From Lacipirellulaceae bacterium (lineage in GTDB: Bacteria > Planctomycetota > Planctomycetia > Pirellulales > Lacipirellulaceae), in assembly GCA_040218535.1 (NCBI GenBank), contig JAVJRG010000005.1, positions 1,116,001 to 1,180,000 of the forward strand: 64,000 bases of DNA. The letters are read 5' to 3'. The stretch's first letter is position 1. Each line of letters opens with the position of its first letter. The notes beneath the pieces were generated by a model that ran no database searches, was not told the DNA's origin, and saw only the letters and a list, made by a program, of their open reading frames with translations. A program made the translations under genes and the position numbers. This document shows positions 1 to 8,379 of the stretch, piece after piece.

Positions 1-912
1 CCTCGTAAGTCGTTTCGTCCTGCGCTGTCTGGACTACCTCGCTATATCGCGACGGTAGAAACATCGAAGCACCGGTTCTTCACATTCCTCGATGAATCAA
101 TCCTACCCGACAATATGCTGGTGAACGTAGCTACAGACGACGCGCATATACTTGGAGTTCTTTCCAGCCGCATCCACGTCACTTGGGCACTAGCTGCGGG
201 TGGCAGGCTCGGAGTCGGAAACGATCCGCGCTACAACAAAACCGTTTGTTTCGAGACCTTCCCCTTCCCCGACGCCACCGAGCCCCAAAAGGCGCGCATC
301 CGCGAGCTCGGCGAGCAGCTTGATGCCCATCGCAAGCGGCAGCAGGAGTTGCACCCGAAGCTCACCATGACCGGCATGTACAACGTGCTGGAAAAACTAC
401 GCAGTGACGAAGAACTAACCGAAAAAGAAAAGACCATTCACGAGCAGGGTCTGGTGAGCGTGCTCCGCCAAATCCACGACGATCTCGACGCCGCCGTGGC
501 CGACGCCTACGGCTGGCCGGTGGACTTGAGCGACGAGGAAATCCTCGAACGGCTCGTCGCGCTGAACCACGAGCGGGCCGAAGAGGAGAAGCGGGGCCTT
601 ATTCGCTGGCTACGTCCCGAGTATCAAAACCCTGATGGGGCGACGCAACAGACGATGCTTCTCGACACGAAAGAAACGAAAAAGAAAACCACCAAGCAAA
701 AAATCAAAAAACAACCCTGGCCCAAAAAACTGGGCGAACAAGCCGCCGCCGTCAGCGCGGCGCTCGCCGCCATCGGCGAACCGGCCGACGAAGCGCTGGT
801 CGCCAAGCGATTCACCCGAGCCAACAAGCAGCGAATCGCCGAACTGCTAGAAACCCTAGCTGGCTTAGGGCGAGCCCGAGAACTAGAAGACGGCCGCTTC
901 TTGGCAGTCTAA
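1..912 (+). CDS. MmeI-like type II restriction-modification enzyme, C-terminal part
   Basis: The reading frame is open from base 1, so this is the last 303 codons of a larger gene cut by the window edge. The visible part matches the target-recognition and C-terminal helical region of MmeI-type single-chain enzymes, which join an endonuclease, an adenine methyltransferase and a specificity domain. Supporting motifs are [14 protein letters not shown] near residue 12, [26 protein letters not shown] and the FPFPD turn, followed by a helical [10 protein letters not shown] segment. The catalytic endonuclease and methyltransferase motifs would lie upstream, outside the window, so activity cannot be judged. 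The C-terminus has a Lys-rich linker and a short helical tail. A 92-bp palindrome begins 13 bp after the stop. Confidence 0.85.
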   Translation, partial: PRKSFRPALSGLPRYIATVETSKHRFFTFLDESILPDNMLVNVATDDAHILGVLSSRIHVTWALAAGGRLGVGNDPRYNKTVCFETFPFPDATEPQKARIRELGEQLDAHRKRQQELHPKLTMTGMYNVLEKLRSDEELTEKEKTIHEQGLVSVLRQIHDDLDAAVADAYGWPVDLSDEEILERLVALNHERAEEEKRGLIRWLRPEYQNPDGATQQTMLLDTKETKKKTTKQKIKKQPWPKKLGEQAAAVSAALAAIGEPADEALVAKRFTRANKQRIAELLETLAGLGRARELEDGRFLAV

Positions 913-924
913 GCCCCAACCAAC

Positions 925-1016
925 AAAGCCCTAAGCGTTAGCGCCGGGATACTACAGCGCTGGTACCGATTATCCACCGGTGCGTTGCTTATCCCCTCGC
1001 TTACGCTTAGGGCTTT
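925..1016. repeat. 92-bp palindromic element, copy 1
   Basis: The element begins AAAGCCCTAAGCGTTAGCG and ends CGCTTACGCTTAGGGCTTT, so its arms pair over about 19 bp with one mismatch. A second copy of exactly the same length lies at 1343-1434. The centre keeps GGGATACTAC and GGTACCGAT in both copies. It has no coding potential and looks like a small non-autonomous palindromic (MITE- or REP-like) element just after the MmeI-like gene. Confidence 0.8.
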
Positions 1017-1021
1017 GAGGT

Positions 1022-1056
1022 GCGCTTAGGGCTTTACAGTGCGATTAGGGCTTTTA
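1022..1056. repeat. Partial end copies of the 92-bp palindrome
   Basis: Two further copies of the element's right end, GCGCTTAGGGCTTT and GCGATTAGGGCTTTT, follow in tandem right after copy 1. They look like remnants of repeated insertion or deletion at the same spot. Confidence 0.6.
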
Positions 1057-1342
1057 GGGTGGCCAATAATCGTTGCTGAACCAGCCCCGCCGATTCGCTA
1101 AAATGGCACTCGTTCGACGGCGGCCTTGGGGGCGACAGCGGCGGACTGCGAAAAGGTCGAGGTTCACGCTTGAACAACTCGTCCGACGATTCTTAGCGGG
1201 ATCGCCACGGACGTTTCCCGGGGGCGTGAGCAGCGGCACCAGTAGCAGTGATCGCGAACGCGGTTCTCAGAGTCGACGCTCGAGTGGCCCGAGGGATCGC
1301 CCACTCTTTCGAATGATGGACGTCCATCGTTGTTTTGTTCAT
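1057..1342. other. Intergenic stretch with no recognised feature
   Basis: This GC-rich spacer separates the two 92-bp palindromes. The open frames across it give low-complexity Arg- and Ser-rich translations with no recognisable domain and no convincing ribosome binding site. I see no gene here. Confidence 0.5.
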
Positions 1343-1434
1343 AAAGCCCTAAGCGTTAGCGACGGGATACTACGGCGTTGGTACCGATCAACCACACGGG
1401 TGCGTACCATCCCGTCGCTGACGCTTAGGGCTTT
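1343..1434. repeat. 92-bp palindromic element, copy 2
   Basis: Same length and same terminal arms as 925-1016 (AAAGCCCTAAGCGTTAGCG at the left, GACGCTTAGGGCTTT at the right). Its inner stem GACGGGAT pairs with ATCCCGTC, where copy 1 has CCGGGAT and ATCCCCTC, so the stem is better preserved here. The copy sits just outside the terminator of the minus-strand PEP-CTERM gene. Confidence 0.8.
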
Positions 1435-1443
1435 CGTCGACAC

Positions 1444-1478
1444 AAAAAAACGCACACCCTCGGAAGGAAGGTGTGCGT
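1444..1478 (-). terminator. Rho-independent terminator of the PEP-CTERM gene
   Basis: Read on the minus strand, CGCACACCTTCC and GAGGGTGTGCG form a GC-rich hairpin followed at once by seven T. It lies 28 bp past the stop codon of the gene at 1506-2204. Confidence 0.85.
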
Positions 1479-1505
1479 CAAGAGTTTCAGATTACCTGCA
1501 GGGGA

Positions 1506-2204
1506 TCAGCGACGGCGATAGCCAAGTCCAAGCAGCGAAAGCCCAATCAAGGTCAGGCTGGTTGGCTCGGGCACAGCAATGCCTGCAACAAGGGCGTCGC
1601 CCACGTCAGCACCTGAGAGGTCACTGGTTGCTAGGTTATTCGTTTGCAGGAAGCCAGCAAACTCCGGCGAGACCAATAGGTTAGCCGTGATCGAAAGGCT
1701 ATCTCCAGTTGCATCCAACGCGCTGGGGTTTTCGATGTCAAACAGAATCGCTGCAATGCCGGTGGTGCTTTCGACGAAGAATCCACTGGCAAGGCCTGAA
1801 AGTGTTCCAACGCGAGCGGCATCAAAGCCGATGGTAAAATCGCCGACGATCGCGTCCATTGAAGTTGTCCCGTCCGAGTCATCGGTGTCGAAGAAAACCT
1901 CGCCGGTATGTTCGATGGCTCCACTGAATGGCGCGAGCGTGCCAGTGGCGTAGGAGAACGTTGTCGGAAGTTGCGGTGCTGCAGCGTCGCGAGCGTTAAT
2001 GGGAAATGCCACAGAACCAGCGCCCAAGTCGCCTGGGGCGATCACGTCGCCGGAAACTCCCGAGAGGTTCAAGCTAGCGGCGGAAGCCAGCGCCCCCGTG
2101 TCGAGCAACACGTTCGTTTGACCACCAATAACATCAGCGGCATGAGTTGTTGTTGCTGCGAACAAGGTGGCAGAAATAGCAATAGCAGTAATAAACATCT
2201 TCAT
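1506..2204 (-). CDS. PEP-CTERM sorting-domain surface protein
   Basis: A 232-residue exported protein of unknown function. The N-terminus MKMFITAIAISATLFAATTT is a signal peptide with cleavage expected after HAA. The C-terminus carries VPEPTSL, a hydrophobic helix and a terminal YRRR, which is the PEP-CTERM sorting signal recognised by exosortase-type enzymes. The middle is a beta-rich, Asp-, Gly- and Ser-rich region with no known catalytic motif. I chose the ATG at 2204 because a GGAG lies about 9 bases upstream and the signal peptide starts there; a longer in-frame start at 2342 adds an unlikely leader. A strong terminator follows. Confidence 0.85.
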   Translation of the reverse strand: MKMFITAIAISATLFAATTTHAADVIGGQTNVLLDTGALASAASLNLSGVSGDVIAPGDLGAGSVAFPINARDAAAPQLPTTFSYATGTLAPFSGAIEHTGEVFFDTDDSDGTTSMDAIVGDFTIGFDAARVGTLSGLASGFFVESTTGIAAILFDIENPSALDATGDSLSITANLLVSPEFAGFLQTNNLATSDLSGADVGDALVAGIAVPEPTSLTLIGLSLLGLGYRRR

Positions 2205-2437
2205 CTTCTTAGTCTCCGTAAGTTGAGAAATTAATTGCGTACAGGTAGCGGCAACTTCAAAAGTGGGAAAGCGACCGACGCGAAAAAATACGCTCAATTG
2301 CTTCACAAGAAGCCTAGAATGCAAGCCTAAAAGCTTGCTCAAGCCAGTAGAGAATCAATCGATGTCCACGGCTCGATGTGAAGCAGCCCAAGCGGCATCA
2401 AGCCATTTGGAATACTGCTAGAAAATGATTCGATTCA

Positions 2438-3550
2438 TTAGCCAGCGTCCTCCAATGAGGGCGTGGCTGCGATATCGTTTTTTCGATCAGAACGATTGTC
2501 ATGGCTGCCACAGCGGACTGCAGGAATGCACTCGCCTTTCGAGTGATATTGCGGCTGCGAAGGCAGTACGAGGATCGCCGAGAGTAGCATGAGCCCGGCA
2601 AATGTCTTGTTAGCCAATTTGCCTTCCGGCTTTCCAGATGTGTTCAAGATGCTCTTCAGACGATCGCTCGTGATGCTTGTCGACCGTACTCCCGTCATGC
2701 CAGAGAGCCTCAGTAGGCGATACCGTTGTTCGAGAACTTGAATCAGCCCCGAAGCATACTTGGCCGCGCCAAACCCAGACTTGCCGACCACGTCACGATC
2801 CACGCATCGTTCGGAATACTCTTCGATCTTTCGACTTGCCAACCAAACCATCGGGTGGAACCACCACAGGCATAGGGTCGCAATTTGAAGAGCAGATAGC
2901 CAATGGTCACGGCGCTGAAGATGGAGGATTTCGTGGGCCAGGATGGCGTCGAGTTCCTCTTCACCGAGAGTCTCAACTAATCTCGCTGGAAGAATTAACC
3001 ACGGTCTCCAAGTCCCAATAATCGCCGGACCGAGATCAGCATTCGTCACTATGAGCTTAGGTGCACTCCGTAGTCCATGAGCCTCGGCAATGTGCGCCAA
3101 TCGACCTTCGAGTCGGATGGAGGCAGGAGTTTGGGAGTCGAGGATCGTGCGACGTAAGCGACCTCGTTGGTAGAGCCAAACCGTGAAGACACCGAGCACG
3201 CCTGTCGCATAGACAACTGCGGCCAGCATGATCGCCGTTTCACCAAAGGGGAGACGTTGTTGGAGAACTCCCGCAGGGAGAGTTAACGCTTGTGCCTCAA
3301 CCGTTCCGACCCCCAGTCCTGCGGGGTTCTCCGTGATAACTCCCAAGGGCGACCAGCTAAACAAGCCGGTTGGGCTCGCCCATAAGGGAGGAGTGAGGGC
3401 TTTAATGAGAACCAGCAGCCACAGGCCATGCGATAGCCTTGGCAGTCGGTTGCCTAGTAAGCGAGTCAACATGAACACAAGAACGGCCAGCAATGTGACT
3501 TGCCAAATCTGCGTCGCCAGAGATTCAATCAGTGAAAGCTTCTCAGTCAT
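2438..3550 (-). CDS. M56-family (BlaR1/MecR1-like) membrane metallopeptidase
   Basis: A 370-residue integral membrane protein. Helices near residues 15-30, 42-58 and 105-128 are followed by the zinc motif HEILH at 206-210 and EEYSE near 243-247, which supplies the third ligand, and then a last hydrophobic helix around 320-335. In the BlaR1/MecR1 family this protease inactivates the partner BlaI repressor after a signal. The C-terminal penicillin-binding sensor domain of true BlaR1 is absent, so the signal is unknown. It overlaps the upstream blaI-like gene by 8 bp, which indicates a co-transcribed pair. The last 35 residues, after the final helix, are polar and unlike known domains. Confidence 0.85.
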   Translation of the reverse strand: MTEKLSLIESLATQIWQVTLLAVLVFMLTRLLGNRLPRLSHGLWLLVLIKALTPPLWASPTGLFSWSPLGVITENPAGLGVGTVEAQALTLPAGVLQQRLPFGETAIMLAAVVYATGVLGVFTVWLYQRGRLRRTILDSQTPASIRLEGRLAHIAEAHGLRSAPKLIVTNADLGPAIIGTWRPWLILPARLVETLGEEELDAILAHEILHLQRRDHWLSALQIATLCLWWFHPMVWLASRKIEEYSERCVDRDVVGKSGFGAAKYASGLIQVLEQRYRLLRLSGMTGVRSTSITSDRLKSILNTSGKPEGKLANKTFAGLMLLSAILVLPSQPQYHSKGECIPAVRCGSHDNRSDRKNDIAATPSLEDAG

Positions 3551-3947
3551 CGCTAGGTGCCTCCGCTGAGGAGTCCGAGGTATGCTGATCCAGCAGCTTA
3601 CGAAGCTCGGCCAGTTCTTCTGCTGAGATTTGACCGTCGTCGATCAAGTGTCGCATGAGCGGCAGTGGCGTGCCGCCGAATAGGCGAATAACGAAGTCGT
3701 CGACGGCTTCCGAGATGACTTTCTTCGGCTTCACTTTTCCGGTGAAGAACTTCGCGCGGCCACGCAACTCGGATTTCACGTAACCTTTTGTTTCCAAACG
3801 GTTCAAGTAAGTCTGCACCGTCGAGAAGTCCGGCCTTCGTTCCTCAGGCAATGCCTCATGAATCTGCCGAACGCTCGCCGTGCCAAGCTTCCAGAGCGTG
3901 CTGGCAACTTCCATCTCAGCGGGTGAAAGGGCAGGGCGACGGGGCAT
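3543..3947 (-). CDS. BlaI/MecI/CopY-family transcriptional repressor
   Basis: A 134-residue winged-helix repressor. The N-terminal PALSPAEMEVASTLWKLG, the recognition-helix region DFSTVQTYLNRLETKGYV and the wing with ELRGRAKFF match the family, followed by a C-terminal dimerisation helix region (LFGGTPLPLMRHL). Repressors of this type bind dyads of the TACA/TGTA type and are cleaved by M56 partners. The gene directly precedes, and overlaps, the M56 peptidase gene. Two ACATTTGT sites upstream suggest autoregulation. The ATG at 3947 is the only plausible start. Confidence 0.9.
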   Translation of the reverse strand: MPRRPALSPAEMEVASTLWKLGTASVRQIHEALPEERRPDFSTVQTYLNRLETKGYVKSELRGRAKFFTGKVKPKKVISEAVDDFVIRLFGGTPLPLMRHLIDDGQISAEELAELRKLLDQHTSDSSAEAPSDD

Positions 3948-3989
3948 TATCGTATTACGTCGAGTCTGTTAGCGGCAGGGGATTCAACC

Positions 3990-4021
3990 ACATTTGTAAT
4001 TGAAAGAATAGCGACATTTGT
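3990..4021 (-). promoter_or_regulatory. Candidate twin operator of the BlaI-like repressor
   Basis: Two identical ACATTTGT octamers (3990-3997 and 4014-4021) lie 24 bp apart, 43-74 bp upstream of the repressor start. Each has ACA/TGT arms around a 2-bp centre, the layout expected for BlaI-family sites. Assignment to this repressor is inferred from position. Confidence 0.55.
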
Positions 4022-4102
4022 GGTTGTGTCAACAGAACAGAGATAATTCCCCGGAATTAACTCCTTCAAATGAAAAAATCAGAGAAATCGCTGCTTGTTT
4101 GC

Positions 4103-5086
4103 TTAGCCGCTCAAACTGGCCAGGCGACACGCCGCTGCGAAATCCCCAGTCGCAGTCGTGGCCCCCAGTCCCGTAACGCACATCGCTCCCACAGCCGCAG
4201 CGAGGCGTCCTGATTCAGCGACCGAGTGGCCCTTGAGCAAGCCGGTCAGGAGCCCCGCCAAGAAACAATCCCCCGCGCCTGTCGTGTCAACAACTTCGCC
4301 CGGCGGTTTGACTGCGTCGATCTTGAGAACCTCGCCAGCCGTTGGGCTTAGCAAAGCACCTTCGGCGCCGAGCTTCACACCTATAAGGCCCTTAGCTCCA
4401 GCCTTGCGAAACGTTCGAAGAATCTCCCGAGAGTCGTCGTTGCCCGTCTGGTTTTGGGCCTCGGCAAGACTAGGTACGTAGACGTCCAGCAGTGGAAGCA
4501 GCGGTGCCAGCTTAGCCATGTCACCTCCATCCCCGGCCGCGTCGAGCGCTGTCAGGCAGCCTGTCTCGCGAATTGCAGTGAGCACTTCTGAAAGATCGGC
4601 CAACAGGTTTGGCAAAAGAGGAAAGTAGCCAAGCAACATCGCACGGCTGGAACGGAATAAGTCAAGCTTCTCCATGAAAGCTTGCTTGTCGAGCTTCTTC
4701 GGCGCGCCGACCGCATGCAAGAAACTGCGCTCGCCTTGCTCATCAACAAGCGCCACCGTTGTGCTTGTCGGCGCTTCAGGGTGAACTAACAGATGATCCG
4801 AGTTGAGTCCTTCCTGCTCATACCGCCCGCGCATTAGCCCCGCCCAATCGTCGTTGCCCAAATAAGTAAACGCCGCCGGCTTCATCCCCAACCGCGCCAT
4901 GGCAATGCCTGCATTGGAAACAATTCCGCCGGTCGCCAACTGCATCGGCTCCGTGCGCACTAGCTTTCCACCGCCGATGGGCTGCGAGAGATCGACGGGA
5001 CGGACGAGGACATCGACAACGCACGAGCCGCAGATAACGCAGTCGATGGGGCGGTCCGTGGTTTCCAGGAGGCGTTCAGCAATCAC
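4103..5086 (-). CDS. PfkB-family carbohydrate kinase
   Basis: A 327-residue ribokinase-fold sugar kinase. The N-terminal part has the substrate-side GG motif (ATGGIVSNAGIAMARLG), and the C-terminal PfkB signature DTTGAGDCFLAG places the anion hole and catalytic Asp at 270-273. The family phosphorylates sugars or nucleosides with ATP in the cytoplasm; the substrate cannot be read from sequence. The start is GTG at 5086. It overlaps the end of the upstream small membrane-protein gene by 4 bp (GTGA), so the two are translationally coupled. Confidence 0.9.
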   Translation of the reverse strand: MIAERLLETTDRPIDCVICGSCVVDVLVRPVDLSQPIGGGKLVRTEPMQLATGGIVSNAGIAMARLGMKPAAFTYLGNDDWAGLMRGRYEQEGLNSDHLLVHPEAPTSTTVALVDEQGERSFLHAVGAPKKLDKQAFMEKLDLFRSSRAMLLGYFPLLPNLLADLSEVLTAIRETGCLTALDAAGDGGDMAKLAPLLPLLDVYVPSLAEAQNQTGNDDSREILRTFRKAGAKGLIGVKLGAEGALLSPTAGEVLKIDAVKPPGEVVDTTGAGDCFLAGLLTGLLKGHSVAESGRLAAAVGAMCVTGLGATTATGDFAAACRLASLSG

Positions 5087-5469
5087 GGAGCCACCTCATA
5101 GGCCTCGCGCTCAAACGGATTGTCTCGATAAGCATCCCCACCACGCAGACCAATTACCAACGAACAAAGCAAATAAGCCGGCACGAACAACGGTCCCCAG
5201 CGTTCGTATTGGCGGACATGGACCAGCTCGTGCTCGCGAGCCTCGTCGAGCATCTCCGGCGTTTGTCCCACGACGACATGGCCTAAAGTCATCGCGTGAA
5301 ACGCTTGTCCCCCAGGCAGGTGCGTTAGTAGCCAGCGGAGGAAACGGCCGTGAAATTCGATGATGCCGCATCTCGTTTGCACGCGACCGCCCGAAGCCAG
5401 TGCGATCACGCCCAACGCCAGCCCAAAAGCCGTCCAAGGGGATGCCCAGATCCAACCGAGAAGTCGCAT
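5083..5469 (-). CDS. Small membrane protein with HExxH motif, function unknown
   Basis: A 128-residue protein with a hydrophobic N-terminus (about residues 4-25) and a second hydrophobic stretch near 93-108. Between them lies HELVH at 80-84 followed by VRQYERWGP. NPFEREAY near 117-124 could supply a glutamate ligand. This resembles a zinc-protease-like core, but the protein is far smaller than known families and I cannot name one. I chose the ATG at 5469; a longer frame reaches 5580 but gives an unlikely leader. It is coupled to the PfkB kinase gene. Confidence 0.7.
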   Translation of the reverse strand: MRLLGWIWASPWTAFGLALGVIALASGGRVQTRCGIIEFHGRFLRWLLTHLPGGQAFHAMTLGHVVVGQTPEMLDEAREHELVHVRQYERWGPLFVPAYLLCSLVIGLRGGDAYRDNPFEREAYEVAP

Positions 5470-5586
5470 GGAGTTGTGGGTTATTGGGCGCGAGACGCGA
5501 GTTTGATGAAACAAAAAAGTGAAACAGTCGCGAGGGCAGAACCAGCCAACAACCAGCGCCTCGCGTCTAATAACCAACAACTAAAA

Positions 5587-6042
<456 letters not shown>

Positions 6043-6168
6043 TACATCCATCCTACTCTCATCGAGTCAGTGAGAAAACGGAGGCTGGCGAGCCATTGAC
6101 ATATAGTGAACAAGTGTATACATTTGATCTGTTGGCTGAATAAACACTTGTTTTCAGGAGTTTACGGC

Positions 6169-6687
6169 ATGCCTTGCTATCTGTTCACATTTCACGCTCA
6201 CGGTTCCTGGCTCTCGGACAAGTACCAGGCTACGAGCGATGGCCTCTATCAGCGTGTTCTCTTCGCAGATGAGAGCCGCATGAGTGGGACCCAAGAGCGG
6301 CGGCCCATCCGCAGTACTGGGCTGTTGGCTGCGGAGCAAAAGCTAGCGATTGAAGGGCTAGCTCGTGCCGCCGAACGTAATGATTGTCGTTTGCATTATG
6401 TGGCGACTGATCGTACCCATGTCCAAGTTTTGGTGAGCTGGCAGAATGACTGCAACTGGAAATGCCAGCGCGCCAACATGAGAAAAGCGATTGTGGCGAA
6501 TCTTCAAAAAATGCGAGGCCGCGAAACTTGGCTCTCGGAAGGCTCATCCCGAAAGCAAATCCGCAGTCTGCAACAATTCGATCAGCTCGTCAACGAGAAA
6601 CTTCCAAAGTATCGCGGCCTGAAGTGGAGCGGCGAGCGTCAACTTCACCCGTGCGGCGCGTACCAGCATCTTCAAACATCCCGATAG
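6169..6687 (+). CDS. IS200/RAYT-like (Y1) transposase homologue, probably degenerate
   Basis: A 172-residue protein related to REP-associated tyrosine transposases: it begins MPCYLFTFHAHGSW and continues with a ferredoxin-like fold region and the HUH-equivalent segment DRTHVQVLVSW. The active site of this family normally has His-hydrophobic-His; here residues 84-86 read H-V-Q, so one metal-binding histidine is missing. The C-terminal helix that should hold the nucleophilic Tyr reads FDQLVNEKLPKY, so the tyrosine position is also doubtful. AGGAG at 6156-6160 fixes the start at 6169. Its 3' end overlaps the convergent radical SAM gene by 16 bp. Confidence 0.7.
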   Translation: MPCYLFTFHAHGSWLSDKYQATSDGLYQRVLFADESRMSGTQERRPIRSTGLLAAEQKLAIEGLARAAERNDCRLHYVATDRTHVQVLVSWQNDCNWKCQRANMRKAIVANLQKMRGRETWLSEGSSRKQIRSLQQFDQLVNEKLPKYRGLKWSGERQLHPCGAYQHLQTSR

Positions 6688-7646
6688 AGCCGCCCCTGCC
6701 ATGTATCGCGTCGCTCAAACTCGGCTTCGATTGCGCGTTTCACTGCTGGTTTATCAAGACACCAATCGGGGCCTATAAAATAATCAGGTGGCGCATCGCC
6801 ACTAATTCTTTCGACCACCATGGTGGGAGGTAACAGTTCAAGGAAGTCGACCACCGTCTTCACATAGTCAGCTTGCTCCATGAGCGTGACTTCCCCTGCG
6901 GCGACTTGATCTGCGAGTTTCGTGTTCTTCACGCAGTACAGATTGTGGATCTTCACCGCATCAATGTTCACACGGGCGATTTCACGTGCGGTCGCCAGCA
7001 TGTCGTCATGCGTTTCACCCGGCAAGCCCAACATGACGTGAGCACAGATCTCAAAGCCACGTCCGCGACTTCGCTCCACCGCATCGAGAAAAGAGTTGTG
7101 CGTCTCACCTCGGTTCATCCACTCAAGCGAACGGTTGTGCATGGTTTGCATACCATATTCAACCGAGAGGTTGGTTCGCTCGGCAAACTCTTGCAGTAAA
7201 TCGAGTACTTCATCGGGAACGCAATCCCCCCGCGTTCCAACCGCCAAGCCGACGACTTGGGGATGAGCTAAAGCCTGCTGGTAAAGGTCACGCAGTTTTT
7301 CGACAGGGGCGTAAGTGTTTGTAGCCGGCTGGAAATAGGCGATGAAGCTTCGGCAGTTTTTGTACCGATGCTTCATCCGCGCAATGCTTTGTTCAATCTG
7401 CCCATAAATCCCTGCACGCGGCAAACGGCGACTGGGGCTGAATGAGCGGTTATCGCAGAAGGTGCAACCCCCTTTCGCTACGGTCCCATCGACATTGGGG
7501 CAGGTAAAGCCCGCATCAAGGCTGACCTTTTGTACCCGCTCGCGAAACTTGCCGCGAAGGTAATGGTTATAAGCGTAATAGCGGAGCCCTGCTGCACGCC
7601 ACGAGGGTTGCGTATCAATCGTCGTAAGCGGCTTTGTTGACGACAC
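6672..7646 (-). CDS. TIGR01212-family (YhcC-like) radical SAM protein
   Basis: A 324-residue radical SAM enzyme. The [4Fe-4S]/SAM ligands are Cys49, Cys61 and Cys64 (GFTCPNVDG, then GGCTFCDN), the unusual long spacing typical of this family. Further family blocks are YFQPATNTYAP, VGTRGDCVPDEVLDLL, SVEYGMQTMHNRSLEWMNRG and HVMLGLPGETHDDM. The reaction is not established for the family. The gene is convergent with the RAYT-like gene, and the FHA gene is divergent about 200 bp away. Confidence 0.93.
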   Translation of the reverse strand: MSSTKPLTTIDTQPSWRAAGLRYYAYNHYLRGKFRERVQKVSLDAGFTCPNVDGTVAKGGCTFCDNRSFSPSRRLPRAGIYGQIEQSIARMKHRYKNCRSFIAYFQPATNTYAPVEKLRDLYQQALAHPQVVGLAVGTRGDCVPDEVLDLLQEFAERTNLSVEYGMQTMHNRSLEWMNRGETHNSFLDAVERSRGRGFEICAHVMLGLPGETHDDMLATAREIARVNIDAVKIHNLYCVKNTKLADQVAAGEVTLMEQADYVKTVVDFLELLPPTMVVERISGDAPPDYFIGPDWCLDKPAVKRAIEAEFERRDTWQGRLYRDV

Positions 7647-7848
7647 TTGGGCGAATGCGTAGAGTAAGAGGTGGCCAGATTAGGGTTTCTGCAGGGTCTC
7701 TCACTTGGCGGCAGAGAGAATCTGCAATCATACTTCTATTATCCAGCAATTCCTAGCGAGTTTGCCTCGGGGCACCGTTGGTGCACGGTTCCAACAGTCG
7801 TGGTCCAACCGTTGAGGCACGCCAACAGCCGCGCGAGTAACAGACATC

Positions 7849-8337
7849 ATGAACGACACGTATGGTGAATTGGTACCTAAGGGCGGGGGCGATCCGGTCC
7901 CGCTTCTCAAAAAGCAACTGTTAATCGGACGTCGCGAGAGCTGTGACATCGTACTCCGCTTTGCGAACGTCTCTGCTCATCATTGTCGCCTGATGATCAA
8001 CGGCGGCTACTGGTATGTTCGCGACCAAAACAGTCGAAATGGCGTAAAAGTAAATGGGATCCGTGTTCAGGAGAAGCGGATTGATCCCGGCGATACGCTA
8101 TCGGTTGCAAAGCATCACTATGAAATGCGTTATTCTCCTTCTGATCTCGGTGCTGTCGGACCGCCGCCGGCTGATGACTTGCCAAATGAGATCCTGCAAG
8201 AGTCGCTCCTGTCGCGTGCCGGACTTCAGTCAGACAAATCGGGGGCTGGAGACAAGCGGAATCAGCCCACGTCATCTCGCTACAACGTACTTGACGACGG
8301 TGCTGGTCAAATCAAAACTCCCGACAAGCCCGTCTAG
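7849..8337 (+). CDS. FHA-domain protein
   Basis: A 162-residue cytoplasmic protein with one forkhead-associated domain at about residues 20-90: LIGRRESCDIVL, then ANVSAHHCRL and NSRNGVKVNG give the conserved Gly-Arg, Ser-x-x-His and Asn-Gly positions of the phosphothreonine pocket. FHA domains bind phosphorylated Thr peptides. The C-terminal 60 residues are polar and probably disordered. The gene is 42 bp upstream of rsgA on the same strand and probably co-transcribed with it. Confidence 0.88.
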   Translation: MNDTYGELVPKGGGDPVPLLKKQLLIGRRESCDIVLRFANVSAHHCRLMINGGYWYVRDQNSRNGVKVNGIRVQEKRIDPGDTLSVAKHHYEMRYSPSDLGAVGPPPADDLPNEILQESLLSRAGLQSDKSGAGDKRNQPTSSRYNVLDDGAGQIKTPDKPV

Positions 8338-8379
8338 TATGCTGACTTTGCCTTCCGTCATGCTCGCAGGCCTGTACTG

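Noticed and set aside
1073-1684. 203-codon plus-strand frame after the MmeI-like gene
   Set aside because: It runs through a palindrome, a terminator and the end of the antisense PEP-CTERM gene; the product is Arg/Ser-rich with no recognisable fold.
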